Assembly: GCF_000378105.1 (NCBI RefSeq)
Contig: NZ_KB899258.1
Location: forward strand, 1 to 64,000
DNA: 64,000 bases
Direction of reading: 5' to 3'
Source: Rubritalea marina DSM 17716
GTDB taxonomy: Bacteria; Verrucomicrobiota; Verrucomicrobiia; Verrucomicrobiales; Akkermansiaceae
Shown here: piece after piece, positions 1 to 8,371 of the stretch
Layout of the letters: each line of letters starts with the position of its first letter
How positions within the stretch are numbered: position 1 is the first letter of the stretch
Program-made: the position numbers and the translations under genes
Notes under the pieces: model-generated
The model's input: the letters and a program-made list of their open reading frames with translations, nothing else
What the model was told of the DNA's origin: nothing
Databases searched by the model: none

Positions 1-130
1 ATCGAAAACTTACTTAAACCAAAGCGAAAGCTAAGGCCAATAGAGACCGCTTTTTGAGCCATCAAAAAGTGATGTGACTAAGAACTTCACACTTCTTACT
101 TCACACTGATCACTCCGCACGAAGTGCGGT
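1..130 (+). other. rRNA operon spacer upstream of 5S rRNA
   Basis: No coding frame is supported here. The stretch precedes a 5S rRNA gene, so it is most simply the 23S-5S spacer. The first ~15 bases resemble the extreme 3' end of bacterial 23S rRNA, but too little is present to call that gene. A perfect 6-bp hairpin with a GAA loop (115-129, CCGCAC/GTGCGG) sits immediately before the 5S gene and could be part of an rRNA processing stem. Confidence 0.5.
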
Positions 131-247
131 CTCTGGTGACCATAGCAAAGTGGAACCACCCGGTCCCGTTCCGAACCCGGAAGTGAAACACTTTAGCGCC
201 GATGGTAGTTGGGCGATAGGCCCTGTGAGAGTAGGTCGTCGCCAGGT
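131..247 (+). rRNA. rrf: 5S ribosomal RNA
   Basis: The sequence has the classic bacterial 5S layout. The 5' strand (CTGGTGAC) pairs with the 3' strand (GTCGCCAG) to close helix I. Between them lie the conserved CCACCCGGTCCCGTTCCGAA segment, GAAGTGAAAC, and the loop-E/helix-IV region GGTAGT...GAGAGTAGGTCG. The length of about 115 nt is normal. It is a structural RNA of the large ribosomal subunit. A strong intrinsic terminator follows within 10 nt, so it is the last gene of an rRNA operon. The exact ends are accurate to a few bases. Confidence 0.95.
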
Positions 248-252
248 TATAT

Positions 253-288
253 GCCCGGTCTTAGCTAACGCTGAGATCGGGCTTTTTT
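253..288 (+). terminator. rho-independent terminator of the rRNA operon
   Basis: A 13-bp stem (253-265 with 270-282, two G-U wobbles) closes a TAAC tetraloop and is followed by six T (283-288). It lies directly downstream of the 5S gene and ends rRNA transcription before the polysaccharide locus. Confidence 0.93.
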
Positions 289-359
289 GTGTCTGAGGTT
301 TAGAAATCTAACAAATCCTTAGCTTTTACTTCTTTCCTTGATAGATCAGAGGACGTATA

Positions 360-1868
360 TTGTTAGCTATGTCTTTAAGACGTGAGCGTTTTTTATCAAC
401 AACCCTCAGTGGGTACGTTGCCTTATTGAGTCGTATGATCACCGGGTTGGTGATGTTTCGATTGATGTTCACTCATTTTTCCGAAGCTGAGTTTGGTTTT
501 TGGATGATGCTCTGGTCATTGTTTGGTTATGGAGTTTTGTTGGATTTTGGTTTTGGATTTACCGCACAAAAAGCAGTGGCTTCTAAAACGGCTACAGGTG
601 AGACCGGGGAATTAAATAAGCTACTAGCGACCATTTTTTGGACGTTCATAGGTTTAGCTGTCGGACTCTTTAGTGTGTTTTTTGTGATACAGGGGCAGTT
701 TTTATCATCGATCAAAGTGAGTTCTACTGACTTTGATTCATTCAAAGCGACCTATCTGGTGTTCTTCGGTGGTTTAGCTTTGATGTTTCCATTAGGACTT
801 TTCCCTGAAATCCTACGTGGTTTGAAGCGGATAGATATTGTGAATTGGATTCAAACGGTATCGATTCTGTTAAACTTTGCCTGTTTATACTGGGGATTAG
901 AAGCTGGCTGGGAAATGGCACATTTGATGTTTGTTAGTGTGTTGACTACGGCTTTGCCGAGTGTCGTTGCTGCAGTGGTTTCAATGCGCAAGCTGCCAGA
1001 GCTATCCTTGTCTCCTCGGTGGTTTAATTGGTCGGCTGTAAAATCTCAATTAGGGTTTTCCGTGGCTGCGTACTTGATCACCTTTGGAAATATGATCATG
1101 GGGAAGAGTGATCAACTTGTTATCTCGATGACCTTGGGGGTGGCAATAGTAGCTATCTACCAAACAGGATTTAAGGCTAGTGAAATGCTAGGTTTGTTCG
1201 GCTCACAGGTTCACCAGATCCTCTCTCCAGCAGCTGCCTCGATGCACGCGCTGGGAGACCATTCTGGTTTGAGGCAGCTATTTTTAGATAGCTCGCGTAT
1301 CACTTTCTTGATGCTGACTCCATGTTATCTGTTAGCTGCAGCGTACCTCGAACCGTTGATTAATTTGCTTACAGGATCTGACCCCGTACCTAAAGAGACA
1401 TTTTGGGTTGGACAGGCCTTGTTATTTGCAACGTACAGTTCTCAGATCACTAATGGTGCATCTAAGAGAATTTTAATGATGTGCGATGAGCAAAAGAAAT
1501 TATTGAAAATATCCTTAATCGACGCAGCCCTAAATTTATCATTATCGATCTTCCTAGCGCTTCAAATTGGTGTGCTAGGTGTTGCTCTGGGTACTTTCAT
1601 ACCTACTGTATTGGTAGGATGGCTGTGGGTTATTCCGGTCACGATGCGTAAATTAAATATTCCGCTTCGAGAGCTCATAGGAACACACATCAAAGGTTTT
1701 GTGATGCCAATGGTGGCATTTGTAGTGGTGCTTGGTGGGATCCAGATTGCATTCCCTGCTAGTATTGATTGTGGACTTGTTGGCCTAGGATGGCGCGGTC
1801 TTGCTTGTATGCTCCCGTTTCTTTTCTTAAGCCGTCGGGAGATTCTTCAGTTAGTCAAAGGTAAGTGA
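360..1868 (+). CDS. Wzx-like polysaccharide flippase (MATE/MVF superfamily)
   Basis: A 502-residue integral membrane protein with about 12-14 hydrophobic segments, beginning with an Arg-rich start and the segment YVALLSRMITGLVMFRLMF. This is the profile of O-antigen/teichoic acid lipid-linked oligosaccharide translocases (polysaccharide biosynthesis family). Those move undecaprenyl-PP-linked repeat units across the inner membrane; the specific substrate cannot be read. A TTG at 360 has AGAGG seven bases upstream, so it is preferred over the in-frame ATG at 369. The gene stands alone on the plus strand and converges, with 6 nt between stop codons, on a glycosyltransferase of the same locus. 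Confidence 0.85.
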   Translation: MLAMSLRRERFLSTTLSGYVALLSRMITGLVMFRLMFTHFSEAEFGFWMMLWSLFGYGVLLDFGFGFTAQKAVASKTATGETGELNKLLATIFWTFIGLAVGLFSVFFVIQGQFLSSIKVSSTDFDSFKATYLVFFGGLALMFPLGLFPEILRGLKRIDIVNWIQTVSILLNFACLYWGLEAGWEMAHLMFVSVLTTALPSVVAAVVSMRKLPELSLSPRWFNWSAVKSQLGFSVAAYLITFGNMIMGKSDQLVISMTLGVAIVAIYQTGFKASEMLGLFGSQVHQILSPAAASMHALGDHSGLRQLFLDSSRITFLMLTPCYLLAAAYLEPLINLLTGSDPVPKETFWVGQALLFATYSSQITNGASKRILMMCDEQKKLLKISLIDAALNLSLSIFLALQIGVLGVALGTFIPTVLVGWLWVIPVTMRKLNIPLRELIGTHIKGFVMPMVAFVVVLGGIQIAFPASIDCGLVGLGWRGLACMLPFLFLSRREILQLVKGK

Positions 1869-1874
1869 TCGACG

Positions 1875-3020
1875 TTACTTGTGAAATATCGCCTGGGCTC
1901 TTTCGTAGATATTTACCAGCTCAAGTGCTGCTTTTTTCCAGTGAAAGCGATCAGCGTTAGTTTTCGCTTTCGTGATGAGTTCAGACACTATGTCTGGGTT
2001 ACCTTCTACTGAAATGAGGGCCTGTTTAATCTCTTCCACACTTTCCGGGTCAATGATGAGACCTGAGTCTGCCACAACTTCTTTGAGGGCTCCTCGGTGA
2101 CTGCTAATGACAGGAAGTCCGCATGCCATGGCTTCGATCGGTGGCAATCCAAACCCTTCAAATAAGCTTGGGTATACTAGGCATGAAGCAGCTTGGTAAA
2201 TAGTAGCTAGATCCTCGTCAGGTATGAAACCTAGGAAATGTATTTGATCTTCATATGCACTGGATTGAGCTGCCTTATAGATCTCTTCACTGCCGTGCCA
2301 GTCTCCTCCACCGATGACGAGCTTCCATTCTGACCTCGTCTCCTTTTTAAACTGAGTGAATGCTTCGATCAATCGAACATGGTTCTTTGCTGGATGCTCC
2401 AACCTTGAGATGTAGACGAAAAATGGAGTATCAATGCCGTGAGTCTGCCGTACCCAAGTTCGTGCGGTTTGTTGATCACTCGGATGAAATCGGTCGTGAT
2501 CAATGCCATTGTGAATGACTGTGACCTCTTCTTTTGGAATGTTGAAAAAATGTTCGATGTCTTTGGCTGTGTCGTGGCTAACTGCAACGATTTGAGTTTG
2601 TCTGGAAGCTAAGTGCTTCACAACGACCTTACCGTAGAACATTCTAGCGATGTCATACTTTCCCTTCACGTGAAACGGGGCAAGATCGTGGATGGTGCCG
2701 ACTGTCGCAAATTGATTGGAAGACATTAATCGGCGATAGCTGGGAACATGAAATACATCGAGCTGGAGCTCTGCGGCAATTTGGGGAGCTACACGGTGGT
2801 GCCACCAGATATTCTTTATGGGTGAACTTGCCCATGCTGCCACAGGAATGATTTTGCAATGGCCTTTCGCGAAATCAAACAAATGTGTCTCATGCTCTAG
2901 GGCGAAGATATGCAAATTAATATTGGGTAGGTGAATAAGCTCCCTAACAATAGCAAAAATGTATTGGCCGACGCCTGAACGCCCCCCTTGAATGACCGTC
3001 GCACTGAGTCCTACTTTCAT
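1875..3020 (-). CDS. glycosyltransferase family 4 (GT-B)
   Basis: 381 residues with two Rossmann-like halves. The C-terminal half has the family-4 signature FEGFGLPPIEAMACGLPVIS (E-x7-E donor-binding motif), preceded by a YISRLEHPAKN hinge. The N-terminal half has GGRSGVGQYIF, typical of the acceptor-side glycine loop. It probably adds a sugar to the lipid-linked repeat unit at the cytoplasmic face of the membrane. Its ATG overlaps the stop of the upstream TagA-STAS gene by 4 bases, so the two are translationally coupled. Linkage and donor sugar cannot be inferred. Confidence 0.88.
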   Translation of the reverse strand: MKVGLSATVIQGGRSGVGQYIFAIVRELIHLPNINLHIFALEHETHLFDFAKGHCKIIPVAAWASSPIKNIWWHHRVAPQIAAELQLDVFHVPSYRRLMSSNQFATVGTIHDLAPFHVKGKYDIARMFYGKVVVKHLASRQTQIVAVSHDTAKDIEHFFNIPKEEVTVIHNGIDHDRFHPSDQQTARTWVRQTHGIDTPFFVYISRLEHPAKNHVRLIEAFTQFKKETRSEWKLVIGGGDWHGSEEIYKAAQSSAYEDQIHFLGFIPDEDLATIYQAASCLVYPSLFEGFGLPPIEAMACGLPVISSHRGALKEVVADSGLIIDPESVEEIKQALISVEGNPDIVSELITKAKTNADRFHWKKAALELVNIYERAQAIFHK

Positions 3021-4186
3021 GAATTAATTTGGTTTAGCGCTTCTTGTAGCGAGTTGGCTTCTACAAACTTACTTCTAAGGCGCATCATCTCTAAAGACTT
3101 GAGGACACTCTGTTGAGCTCCAACGAGAAAGCAGGTGCCGCCCAATTCTTGAGCACCTCTGGCAAATCGAATGATTTTACCAGTGCCTGTACTATCGATG
3201 AACTCCGTAGACTGAGCATCAATGATCACATGCTTCGAGCTAGACTGTGTCCATAGGCTCTCATCTCTGGCGGCCAGAGCATCCATACGCGATGGTAATG
3301 TGATCACTTGATGAGTCGAGGTGACATCTATTTTTGATGTCGTAGAAGGTTGATTTATGCTGTTAGGTGAAGGTTCCTTATAATTCTTATATTGCTTAAA
3401 TAACCCTGGAAGTACGACGCATATATCTTTCCAGTAGCGCTTCGCGAGTCGCTTGGGTTCTTGGCAAGTTCTGTATACCCACTCTAGGCCAGTCTTGCGC
3501 ATCCAGACTGGTGCACGTTTCACAGTGCCCGCAAGAAAGTCGATTGTTGCACCGACTCCGATAGAAACGGGGACTCCTAATTCTCTGAAATTCATAGCCA
3601 TCCATTTTTCCTGCTTAGGACAACCGAAGGAGACAAAAAGCAGATCAGTTTGGCTTTCTTTAATTCTCTGACAAATACTGGCGTGGTCCATTTGCTCTAA
3701 TGGAGCGAATGGGGGGGAATACATGCCGGCGATTTGTAGTTCTGGCCATTTTTTACGAATGTTTTGTTCAGCTGCATGGATGACTTCTTCTTTGCCTCCA
3801 AGGAAGAAGATTCTGTAGCCCTTTGCCTCTGCTAGGCCTAGCATTCTAGGGACCATGTCGCTCCCCGCGACTCGCTCAGGTAATGGGTCTCCGAGGAGTT
3901 TTGACATCCAGATGAGTGGCATCCCGTCTGCTAGCACGAGATCTGACTCGATGAGAGCTTGTTGGAGCTGATCATCCTCTTGAACTAGGGCTAAGAAGTC
4001 CAAATTAGCAGTAGCTATCATATGGGATCTCTTGCTCTGAACCATCTGGTCTACAATCGATATCGTTTGTTCACATGTGACCTGATCAATGGGGACGCCC
4101 ATCATTAAGAGAGGGGGGGCAAGCTCATGATTCCATGTGCGTTCTGATGCCGAGACTTCGGGTGGGAGTAATTTTTTTTCAGCCAA
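3017..4186 (-). CDS. WecG/TagA/CpsF glycosyltransferase fused to a C-terminal STAS domain
   Basis: Residues ~28-260 are a GT26 enzyme, with ATANLDFL (58-65), ADGMPL (86-91), FGCPKQEKWM (187-196) and GVGATIDFLAG (210-220). The family transfers ManNAc-type sugars to undecaprenyl-linked acceptors. After a Ser/Thr/Pro-rich linker (~270-295) comes a complete STAS domain (~290-389) with the phospho-acceptor motif FIDSTG (Ser332), as in anti-sigma-factor antagonists. GT26 enzymes are normally ~240 residues, so the STAS part is an addition. A TTG start at 4186 is used here; ATG codons at residues 28/29 are alternatives and neither has a clear ribosome site. A RsbW/RsbU-like protein is encoded nearby, which suggests regulation by Ser phosphorylation (inference). 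Confidence 0.88.
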   Translation of the reverse strand: MAEKKLLPPEVSASERTWNHELAPPLLMMGVPIDQVTCEQTISIVDQMVQSKRSHMIATANLDFLALVQEDDQLQQALIESDLVLADGMPLIWMSKLLGDPLPERVAGSDMVPRMLGLAEAKGYRIFFLGGKEEVIHAAEQNIRKKWPELQIAGMYSPPFAPLEQMDHASICQRIKESQTDLLFVSFGCPKQEKWMAMNFRELGVPVSIGVGATIDFLAGTVKRAPVWMRKTGLEWVYRTCQEPKRLAKRYWKDICVVLPGLFKQYKNYKEPSPNSINQPSTTSKIDVTSTHQVITLPSRMDALAARDESLWTQSSSKHVIIDAQSTEFIDSTGTGKIIRFARGAQELGGTCFLVGAQQSVLKSLEMMRLRSKFVEANSLQEALNQINS

Positions 4187-4243
4187 AATATTGGAGTTAA
4201 TTTTCTAACCGAATAACACAGAATGCCCGTAGTTACAATATGA

Positions 4244-4267
4244 TCTGTAAAATTATTAAATTACAGA
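4244..4267. promoter_or_regulatory. inverted repeat in the divergent promoter region
   Basis: TCTGTAA, a 10-base AT spacer, then TTACAGA: a perfect 7-bp dyad in the 146-bp region between the minus-strand TagA-STAS gene and the plus-strand sugar transferase gene. Its symmetry and location fit an operator for a dimeric regulator of both transcripts. Function is inferred from position only. Confidence 0.4.
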
Positions 4268-4332
4268 CTTAGTCATTTATTTGTTGCTCTTCTGATGGAA
4301 CTAACAGTATTGTTGGTATTAGTCGTTAAATT

Positions 4333-5091
4333 ATGATGAGCGAAGAAGAGTTGGCATTACGGCTGTCTAGACAGCTTGTATATTCTAGCAACCCCCTAAG
4401 AAGGTGGTGGCTATCACGCTATGTGAAGATAAAGGGTCTACTCTGGAAAGTGACAATTCAGACGGCGAAGAGCATCAAGCGTCTAATCGATTTAATTAGT
4501 TCGGGTGTGTTGATTCTGATTTTGTCGCCTATCCTGATTCTAATAGCCCTCATCATTCGTAAAGACGGAGGACCCGTGTTCTTCAAGCAATCTCGAGTGG
4601 GGTATCGTGGTAGAGAATTCGGCATGCTGAAGTTTAGAAGTATGTGTGTGGATGCCGAGGCTCGACTCGCCGATCTTATGGCTCAAAATGAAAAGAAGGA
4701 CGGTATTACTTTTAAAATGGAAAATGACCCCCGGGTGACATCTATTGGGCGCTTTATCCGCAAGACATCGATTGATGAAATCCCCCAATTGATCAATGTT
4801 TGGAAGGGGGAAATGTCCTTGGTCGGGCCTAGGCCACCACTCCCCAAAGAGGTTGAGAAGTATTCATTAGAGGATAGAAGGCGCTTGTTAGCCACACCGG
4901 GGATGACTTGCTTGTGGCAAATTGGGGAGCGAGAAGGAAAACTTTTTGAGGTCGGAGATCGTAACCAGATCGAGTTTGATGAGCAGGTAGGATTGGATGT
5001 GAAGTACATTGAAAGTCAAAGTCTCATCCGGGATCTACTGATCTTAGTCAAGACAGTGCCAGCTGTTCTATTAGGGAAAGGAGGCGTATGA
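4333..5091 (+). CDS. initiating sugar transferase (undecaprenyl-phosphate sugar-1-phosphate transferase)
   Basis: 252 residues of the bacterial sugar transferase family (WcaJ/WbaP C-terminal catalytic type). One membrane segment (~54-76) is followed by the catalytic core with KFRSM (100-104), DEIPQLINVWKGEMSLVGPRP (148-168) and a GMTCLWQI segment. The family loads the first sugar-1-phosphate onto undecaprenyl phosphate, starting repeat-unit assembly at the inner membrane. It lacks the long multi-span N-terminal part of WcaJ, as many short homologues do. It is the first gene of a 12-gene plus-strand run. The next gene starts inside its stop codon (ATGA). Confidence 0.92.
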   Translation: MMSEEELALRLSRQLVYSSNPLRRWWLSRYVKIKGLLWKVTIQTAKSIKRLIDLISSGVLILILSPILILIALIIRKDGGPVFFKQSRVGYRGREFGMLKFRSMCVDAEARLADLMAQNEKKDGITFKMENDPRVTSIGRFIRKTSIDEIPQLINVWKGEMSLVGPRPPLPKEVEKYSLEDRRRLLATPGMTCLWQIGEREGKLFEVGDRNQIEFDEQVGLDVKYIESQSLIRDLLILVKTVPAVLLGKGGV

Positions 5092-6623
5092 AGACGTGTT
5101 ACCTCATTTGTCCTGATAGTCGTCCTGGCCTCTCCGAGCTTAATGATGGGTACCCTATTGTCTTATTTGGTTTCCTGGGAAAGACGTATATTGAGCATGC
5201 CATTCACGCCATAGCCGAAGGTGATTTTAAGCGCATTGTTCTATTAGTGGCTTCGAATCCCAATGAAATTCGAAATTTTGTGGGCTTGGGGTCTACATGG
5301 GGGGTTGAAGTTGAAGTGCGCAGTGTGCCGTCTGAGCCCACGCTGGAGGAGATTCAATCGAGTGTGGAACTGGGTGAATATGATAAAATTTTACCACCTG
5401 ATGCCTTTCCACTTAGTGCATCGATCAATGTATTTGAGAATGCGGAGACTTGGTATCAATCGCACGTAGAGTTATTCACACGTCTGTTAAAGCATCAGCT
5501 CAACGTTCGAGAGCTCAAGCCAGGTGTTTGGGTTGGAAGGCAGGTGAATATAGCAAAGGATGCTGTGATCGAAGGCCCATGTTGGATTGGCCATTATTCT
5601 CAAATTGGGTCTCAAGCCAAAGTCTTGCCCAACTCATTCATTGAAAACAATGTGATCATTGATGACCACGCATCTATCAAGAACTCGATTGTTTGTTCTG
5701 ATACCTATTTGGGGAAAATGACGAATTTGGAGAATTCGATCGCTTCTGGATCGGGTATTCTCAACTATCAAAATAATTCTTTCGTGAAGGTAGTAGACAA
5801 TTTTCTACTATCTACCCTGAAGGCTGAAACGGTGTATCGTTCTACTTTGTTAGCTCGATTTGTCGCTCTTGGTGTGATTGTAGTGACATGGCCGGTGGCC
5901 GTGGTTGCGTATTTAGCGTCCATGTTTCGAGACCTTCCATTCTATGAAGTTCATCATGCGGTGTTGAACCCCAACAGGCCATCACACACAGCAGGGGTTC
6001 ACTACTTAGAGTTCCCGGCTTTATCCTCTGGGTGGCAGTACTGGCCGCGTATGTTGCGTATTGTATCGGGGCACTTTGCATGGATTGGTAATCCTCCATT
6101 GAGCCCAGAAGAGTCAGGTTCATTTACGTCTGAATTTGACCGTCTCTGGTTTGAGGCGCCTCCAGCGTTGTTTACTGCTCCAGAAGCTGAAGGCTGTAGA
6201 AGCCCATGGGGAGATCAAGCTAGGGCGCATGCTGCTCTGTTTGCAGCGAAGCCATCGCGTAAGTGGAAGAAAAGAATTCTTATGTCAGGCATCAAACGTA
6301 TGCTAACATTACGAAATAACATCATGAATATTGAACAAACTAACGATACATTGCTGATTTCTCAGCTGGATGAGCTGACAGCAAGCTCAGCAGGAGCCTT
6401 CAAAAAGGAAACCAAAAATCGTATCACCCCAGATATTAAGAATATCGATCTCGATGCGAGTGCGTTGAACTTTATCGACTCAAGCGGTCTAGGGGCATTG
6501 ATTTCCTTACAGAAATTAACCAAGGAACGCGGCGGGAAGCTGCGCATCCTTTCTCCCAGTAACTCCATCGTCCAGATTATTGAACTCACCCACCTTCATC
6601 GTATTTTAGAGATCGTATCCTAG
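5088..6623 (+). CDS. multidomain polysaccharide protein: left-handed beta-helix, membrane segment, sugar-transferase-like part and C-terminal STAS domain
   Basis: 511 residues. Residues 1-130 look like a degenerate nucleotidyltransferase Rossmann fold (GYPIVLFGFLGKTYIEHAI). Residues ~145-225 carry hexapeptide-type repeats of a left-handed beta helix (VIEGPCWIGHYSQIG). A membrane segment lies at ~253-279. Residues ~283-345 include WPRMLRIVSGHFAWIGNPPL, whose spacing recalls the PQLxNVxxGxMSLVGPRP end of sugar transferases but lacks the Arg. Residues ~413-511 are a STAS domain with FIDSSG (Ser465). It overlaps the sugar transferase gene by 4 bases. The exact role is unknown. A scaffold or modifier at the membrane, regulated through the STAS domain, is inferred. 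Confidence 0.75.
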   Translation: MKTCYLICPDSRPGLSELNDGYPIVLFGFLGKTYIEHAIHAIAEGDFKRIVLLVASNPNEIRNFVGLGSTWGVEVEVRSVPSEPTLEEIQSSVELGEYDKILPPDAFPLSASINVFENAETWYQSHVELFTRLLKHQLNVRELKPGVWVGRQVNIAKDAVIEGPCWIGHYSQIGSQAKVLPNSFIENNVIIDDHASIKNSIVCSDTYLGKMTNLENSIASGSGILNYQNNSFVKVVDNFLLSTLKAETVYRSTLLARFVALGVIVVTWPVAVVAYLASMFRDLPFYEVHHAVLNPNRPSHTAGVHYLEFPALSSGWQYWPRMLRIVSGHFAWIGNPPLSPEESGSFTSEFDRLWFEAPPALFTAPEAEGCRSPWGDQARAHAALFAAKPSRKWKKRILMSGIKRMLTLRNNIMNIEQTNDTLLISQLDELTASSAGAFKKETKNRITPDIKNIDLDASALNFIDSSGLGALISLQKLTKERGGKLRILSPSNSIVQIIELTHLHRILEIVS

Positions 6624-6641
6624 CATAGACAAACCTCCTTC

Positions 6642-8309
6642 ATGAACCTCCCAAGTACACAGCACCAAGCCCAATCCTGGCATTGGACAGGCACGGCCAC
6701 TTTAGAGTCGATCCGTGAAGCCTCGTTAGGTATTCGCAATTTTCTGATTGAGGCGGGCGCAGATGAGGCAGAGGCATGTGCTTGGGAGTTGGCAGTAAGC
6801 GAGGCAGGCAACAATGTGGCTATTCATTCTGTCGGTGGCAGTGTGGATATACTCACCACGCTAACGCCATCTAAGACGATCATCAGGATAAAAGATGACT
6901 CTCCTGGCTTTGACTGGCCCGGTGATGTTTCTCTTCCCCCTGAAGATGATGAGAGTGGTAGAGGCTTATTTTTGATTCAGGAACTCACTGACTCCAGGAC
7001 GTATTGTAAGAGTGACAAGTATAATATTCTCGAGTTAGAGCGAAACTATCAATTTGAAGCAGCTCCTGAAGAAGACTTAGAATCGACCTTGATCGCCATG
7101 ACAGAAGAGCTCTCATTTTGCTATGAGAGTCTGGCTTCGATTTTTCATTTTATTGTGGAAGCGCGCGAAACGGAGTCGCTTCAGACATTTGCTTCGAGCT
7201 TATTGGAGCACTTGAGTAAGAGTACTGCGACCTCGATTGGTTTTTTACGTATCTGTCACAGCGATGGCACCATGGAGACATTAGCTCACTATGGCATAGA
7301 CGATATTCCTTGCGTAGGTATCGAAGGTAAAGCGATACAAGATCGTGCAGATCAATGGATTGAAGAAGCTATTCCTGAGTTTGATGCTAGTGAAGAGATG
7401 GTGGGGATGGTGCATCCGTTTTACTCTGATGGAGAGCTTATTGGTTCGATCATGCTCGCACGGACTGCAGGCTGTGGAGCTCTTAATGCGGGTGAGGTTA
7501 ATATGATCCACACCTTCGCAGAGTTCTTTATCCAACATATTTTGAGCCGTAAGCACGAGGAAGAGGCGATTCAATCCAGTGTGGCCCGACACGAAGTCCA
7601 GCTAGCTGCGAATATTCAAAACTCCCTGATGCCGACGAAGCCCCAACCTGTCATGGGCGCAAAGATCGACGGTGAGTGTCAGAGTGCCTTGTCCGTTGGC
7701 GGAGACTTCTATGACATCATTGCTTTGCCTGGGGTGGGTTACTTCTTTGTAATCGCAGATGTTATGGGCAAAGGTGTTGCTGCAAGTTTGATTGCTGCTG
7801 TGACGCGCTCGGTGATACGCTCAGTATCCGATGACTTTCTCCAACCAGCCCAACTTTTAGGAAAGGTTGCGCGCCTGATGTATGAAGATCTCGATCGCTT
7901 AGAGATGTTTGTGACTATTGCAGTGGGGGTGATTGATATGAATCATCATAAGGTGAGAATTGCCAATGCTGGGCATTGCCCGGTGGTGGTGGTGACCGAT
8001 GAGGTCAGTGAAGCTACTCCGAGCAACCCACCACTCGGGATTGAGGATGAACCTGACTATCTCGAACATGTGATACAGCTGACTGAAAATAGTAAGCTTC
8101 TTGCCTACACTGATGGCTTTACCGATTCTAGAAATGGGCCTTCGAGCTTCGAAAGCGAGGATGCGGTAACTGAATGGTTCCACTCTATAGCCCCAGAGTG
8201 TCAGGGGCTCGAAGAATTGAAGGCGACGATCCAATCCCGACTCGGACAGAATCAAGACGAATCAAAGAATCGCGCAGATGACCAAACATATGTTATCATG
8301 ACAACTTAA
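6642..8309 (+). CDS. RsbW-like kinase + GAF + RsbU/SpoIIE-like PP2C phosphatase in one protein
   Basis: 555 residues. Residues ~10-140 are a GHKL ATPase like anti-sigma kinases, with N-box EAGNN (54-58), DDSPGF (85-90) and GRGLFLI (106-112). Residues ~165-305 fit a GAF sensor domain. Residues ~315-555 are a PP2C phosphatase with GGDFYD (353-358), ADVMGKG (372-378) and YTDGFTD (489-495). In known partner-switching modules the kinase phosphorylates a STAS Ser and the phosphatase removes it; here both activities share one chain. The adjacent upstream gene and another gene in this locus carry STAS domains, which are the obvious substrates (inference). No sigma factor is encoded nearby. The start at 6642 is 18 nt after the upstream stop. 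Confidence 0.9.
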   Translation: MNLPSTQHQAQSWHWTGTATLESIREASLGIRNFLIEAGADEAEACAWELAVSEAGNNVAIHSVGGSVDILTTLTPSKTIIRIKDDSPGFDWPGDVSLPPEDDESGRGLFLIQELTDSRTYCKSDKYNILELERNYQFEAAPEEDLESTLIAMTEELSFCYESLASIFHFIVEARETESLQTFASSLLEHLSKSTATSIGFLRICHSDGTMETLAHYGIDDIPCVGIEGKAIQDRADQWIEEAIPEFDASEEMVGMVHPFYSDGELIGSIMLARTAGCGALNAGEVNMIHTFAEFFIQHILSRKHEEEAIQSSVARHEVQLAANIQNSLMPTKPQPVMGAKIDGECQSALSVGGDFYDIIALPGVGYFFVIADVMGKGVAASLIAAVTRSVIRSVSDDFLQPAQLLGKVARLMYEDLDRLEMFVTIAVGVIDMNHHKVRIANAGHCPVVVVTDEVSEATPSNPPLGIEDEPDYLEHVIQLTENSKLLAYTDGFTDSRNGPSSFESEDAVTEWFHSIAPECQGLEELKATIQSRLGQNQDESKNRADDQTYVIMTT

Positions 8310-8311
8310 AG

Positions 8312-8364
8312 TTCTTACTCCTTACTCCCTACTCCCTAACCTCCCAACCCCTAACCTCCCCTAC
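8312..8364 (+). repeat. pyrimidine-rich short direct repeats between operon genes
   Basis: An almost purely C/T/A stretch in the 62-nt gap between the kinase/phosphatase and receiver genes. CTTACTC occurs at 8314-8320 and 8321-8327, with a CCTACTC variant at 8328-8334. CCCTAACCTCCC occurs at 8334-8345 and again at 8349-8360 (period 15). It may be slipped-strand repeat growth or an unstructured mRNA segment. No function is known. Confidence 0.6.
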
Positions 8365-8371
8365 TATTACA

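Noticed and set aside
3017-4186. STAS fusion as a sequencing or frameshift artefact
   Set aside because: The frame runs cleanly through the linker into the STAS domain, and a second independent STAS fusion occurs in the gene at 5088.
8312-8364. CRISPR-like array
   Set aside because: The repeats are only 7-12 bases, imperfect and without unique spacers.
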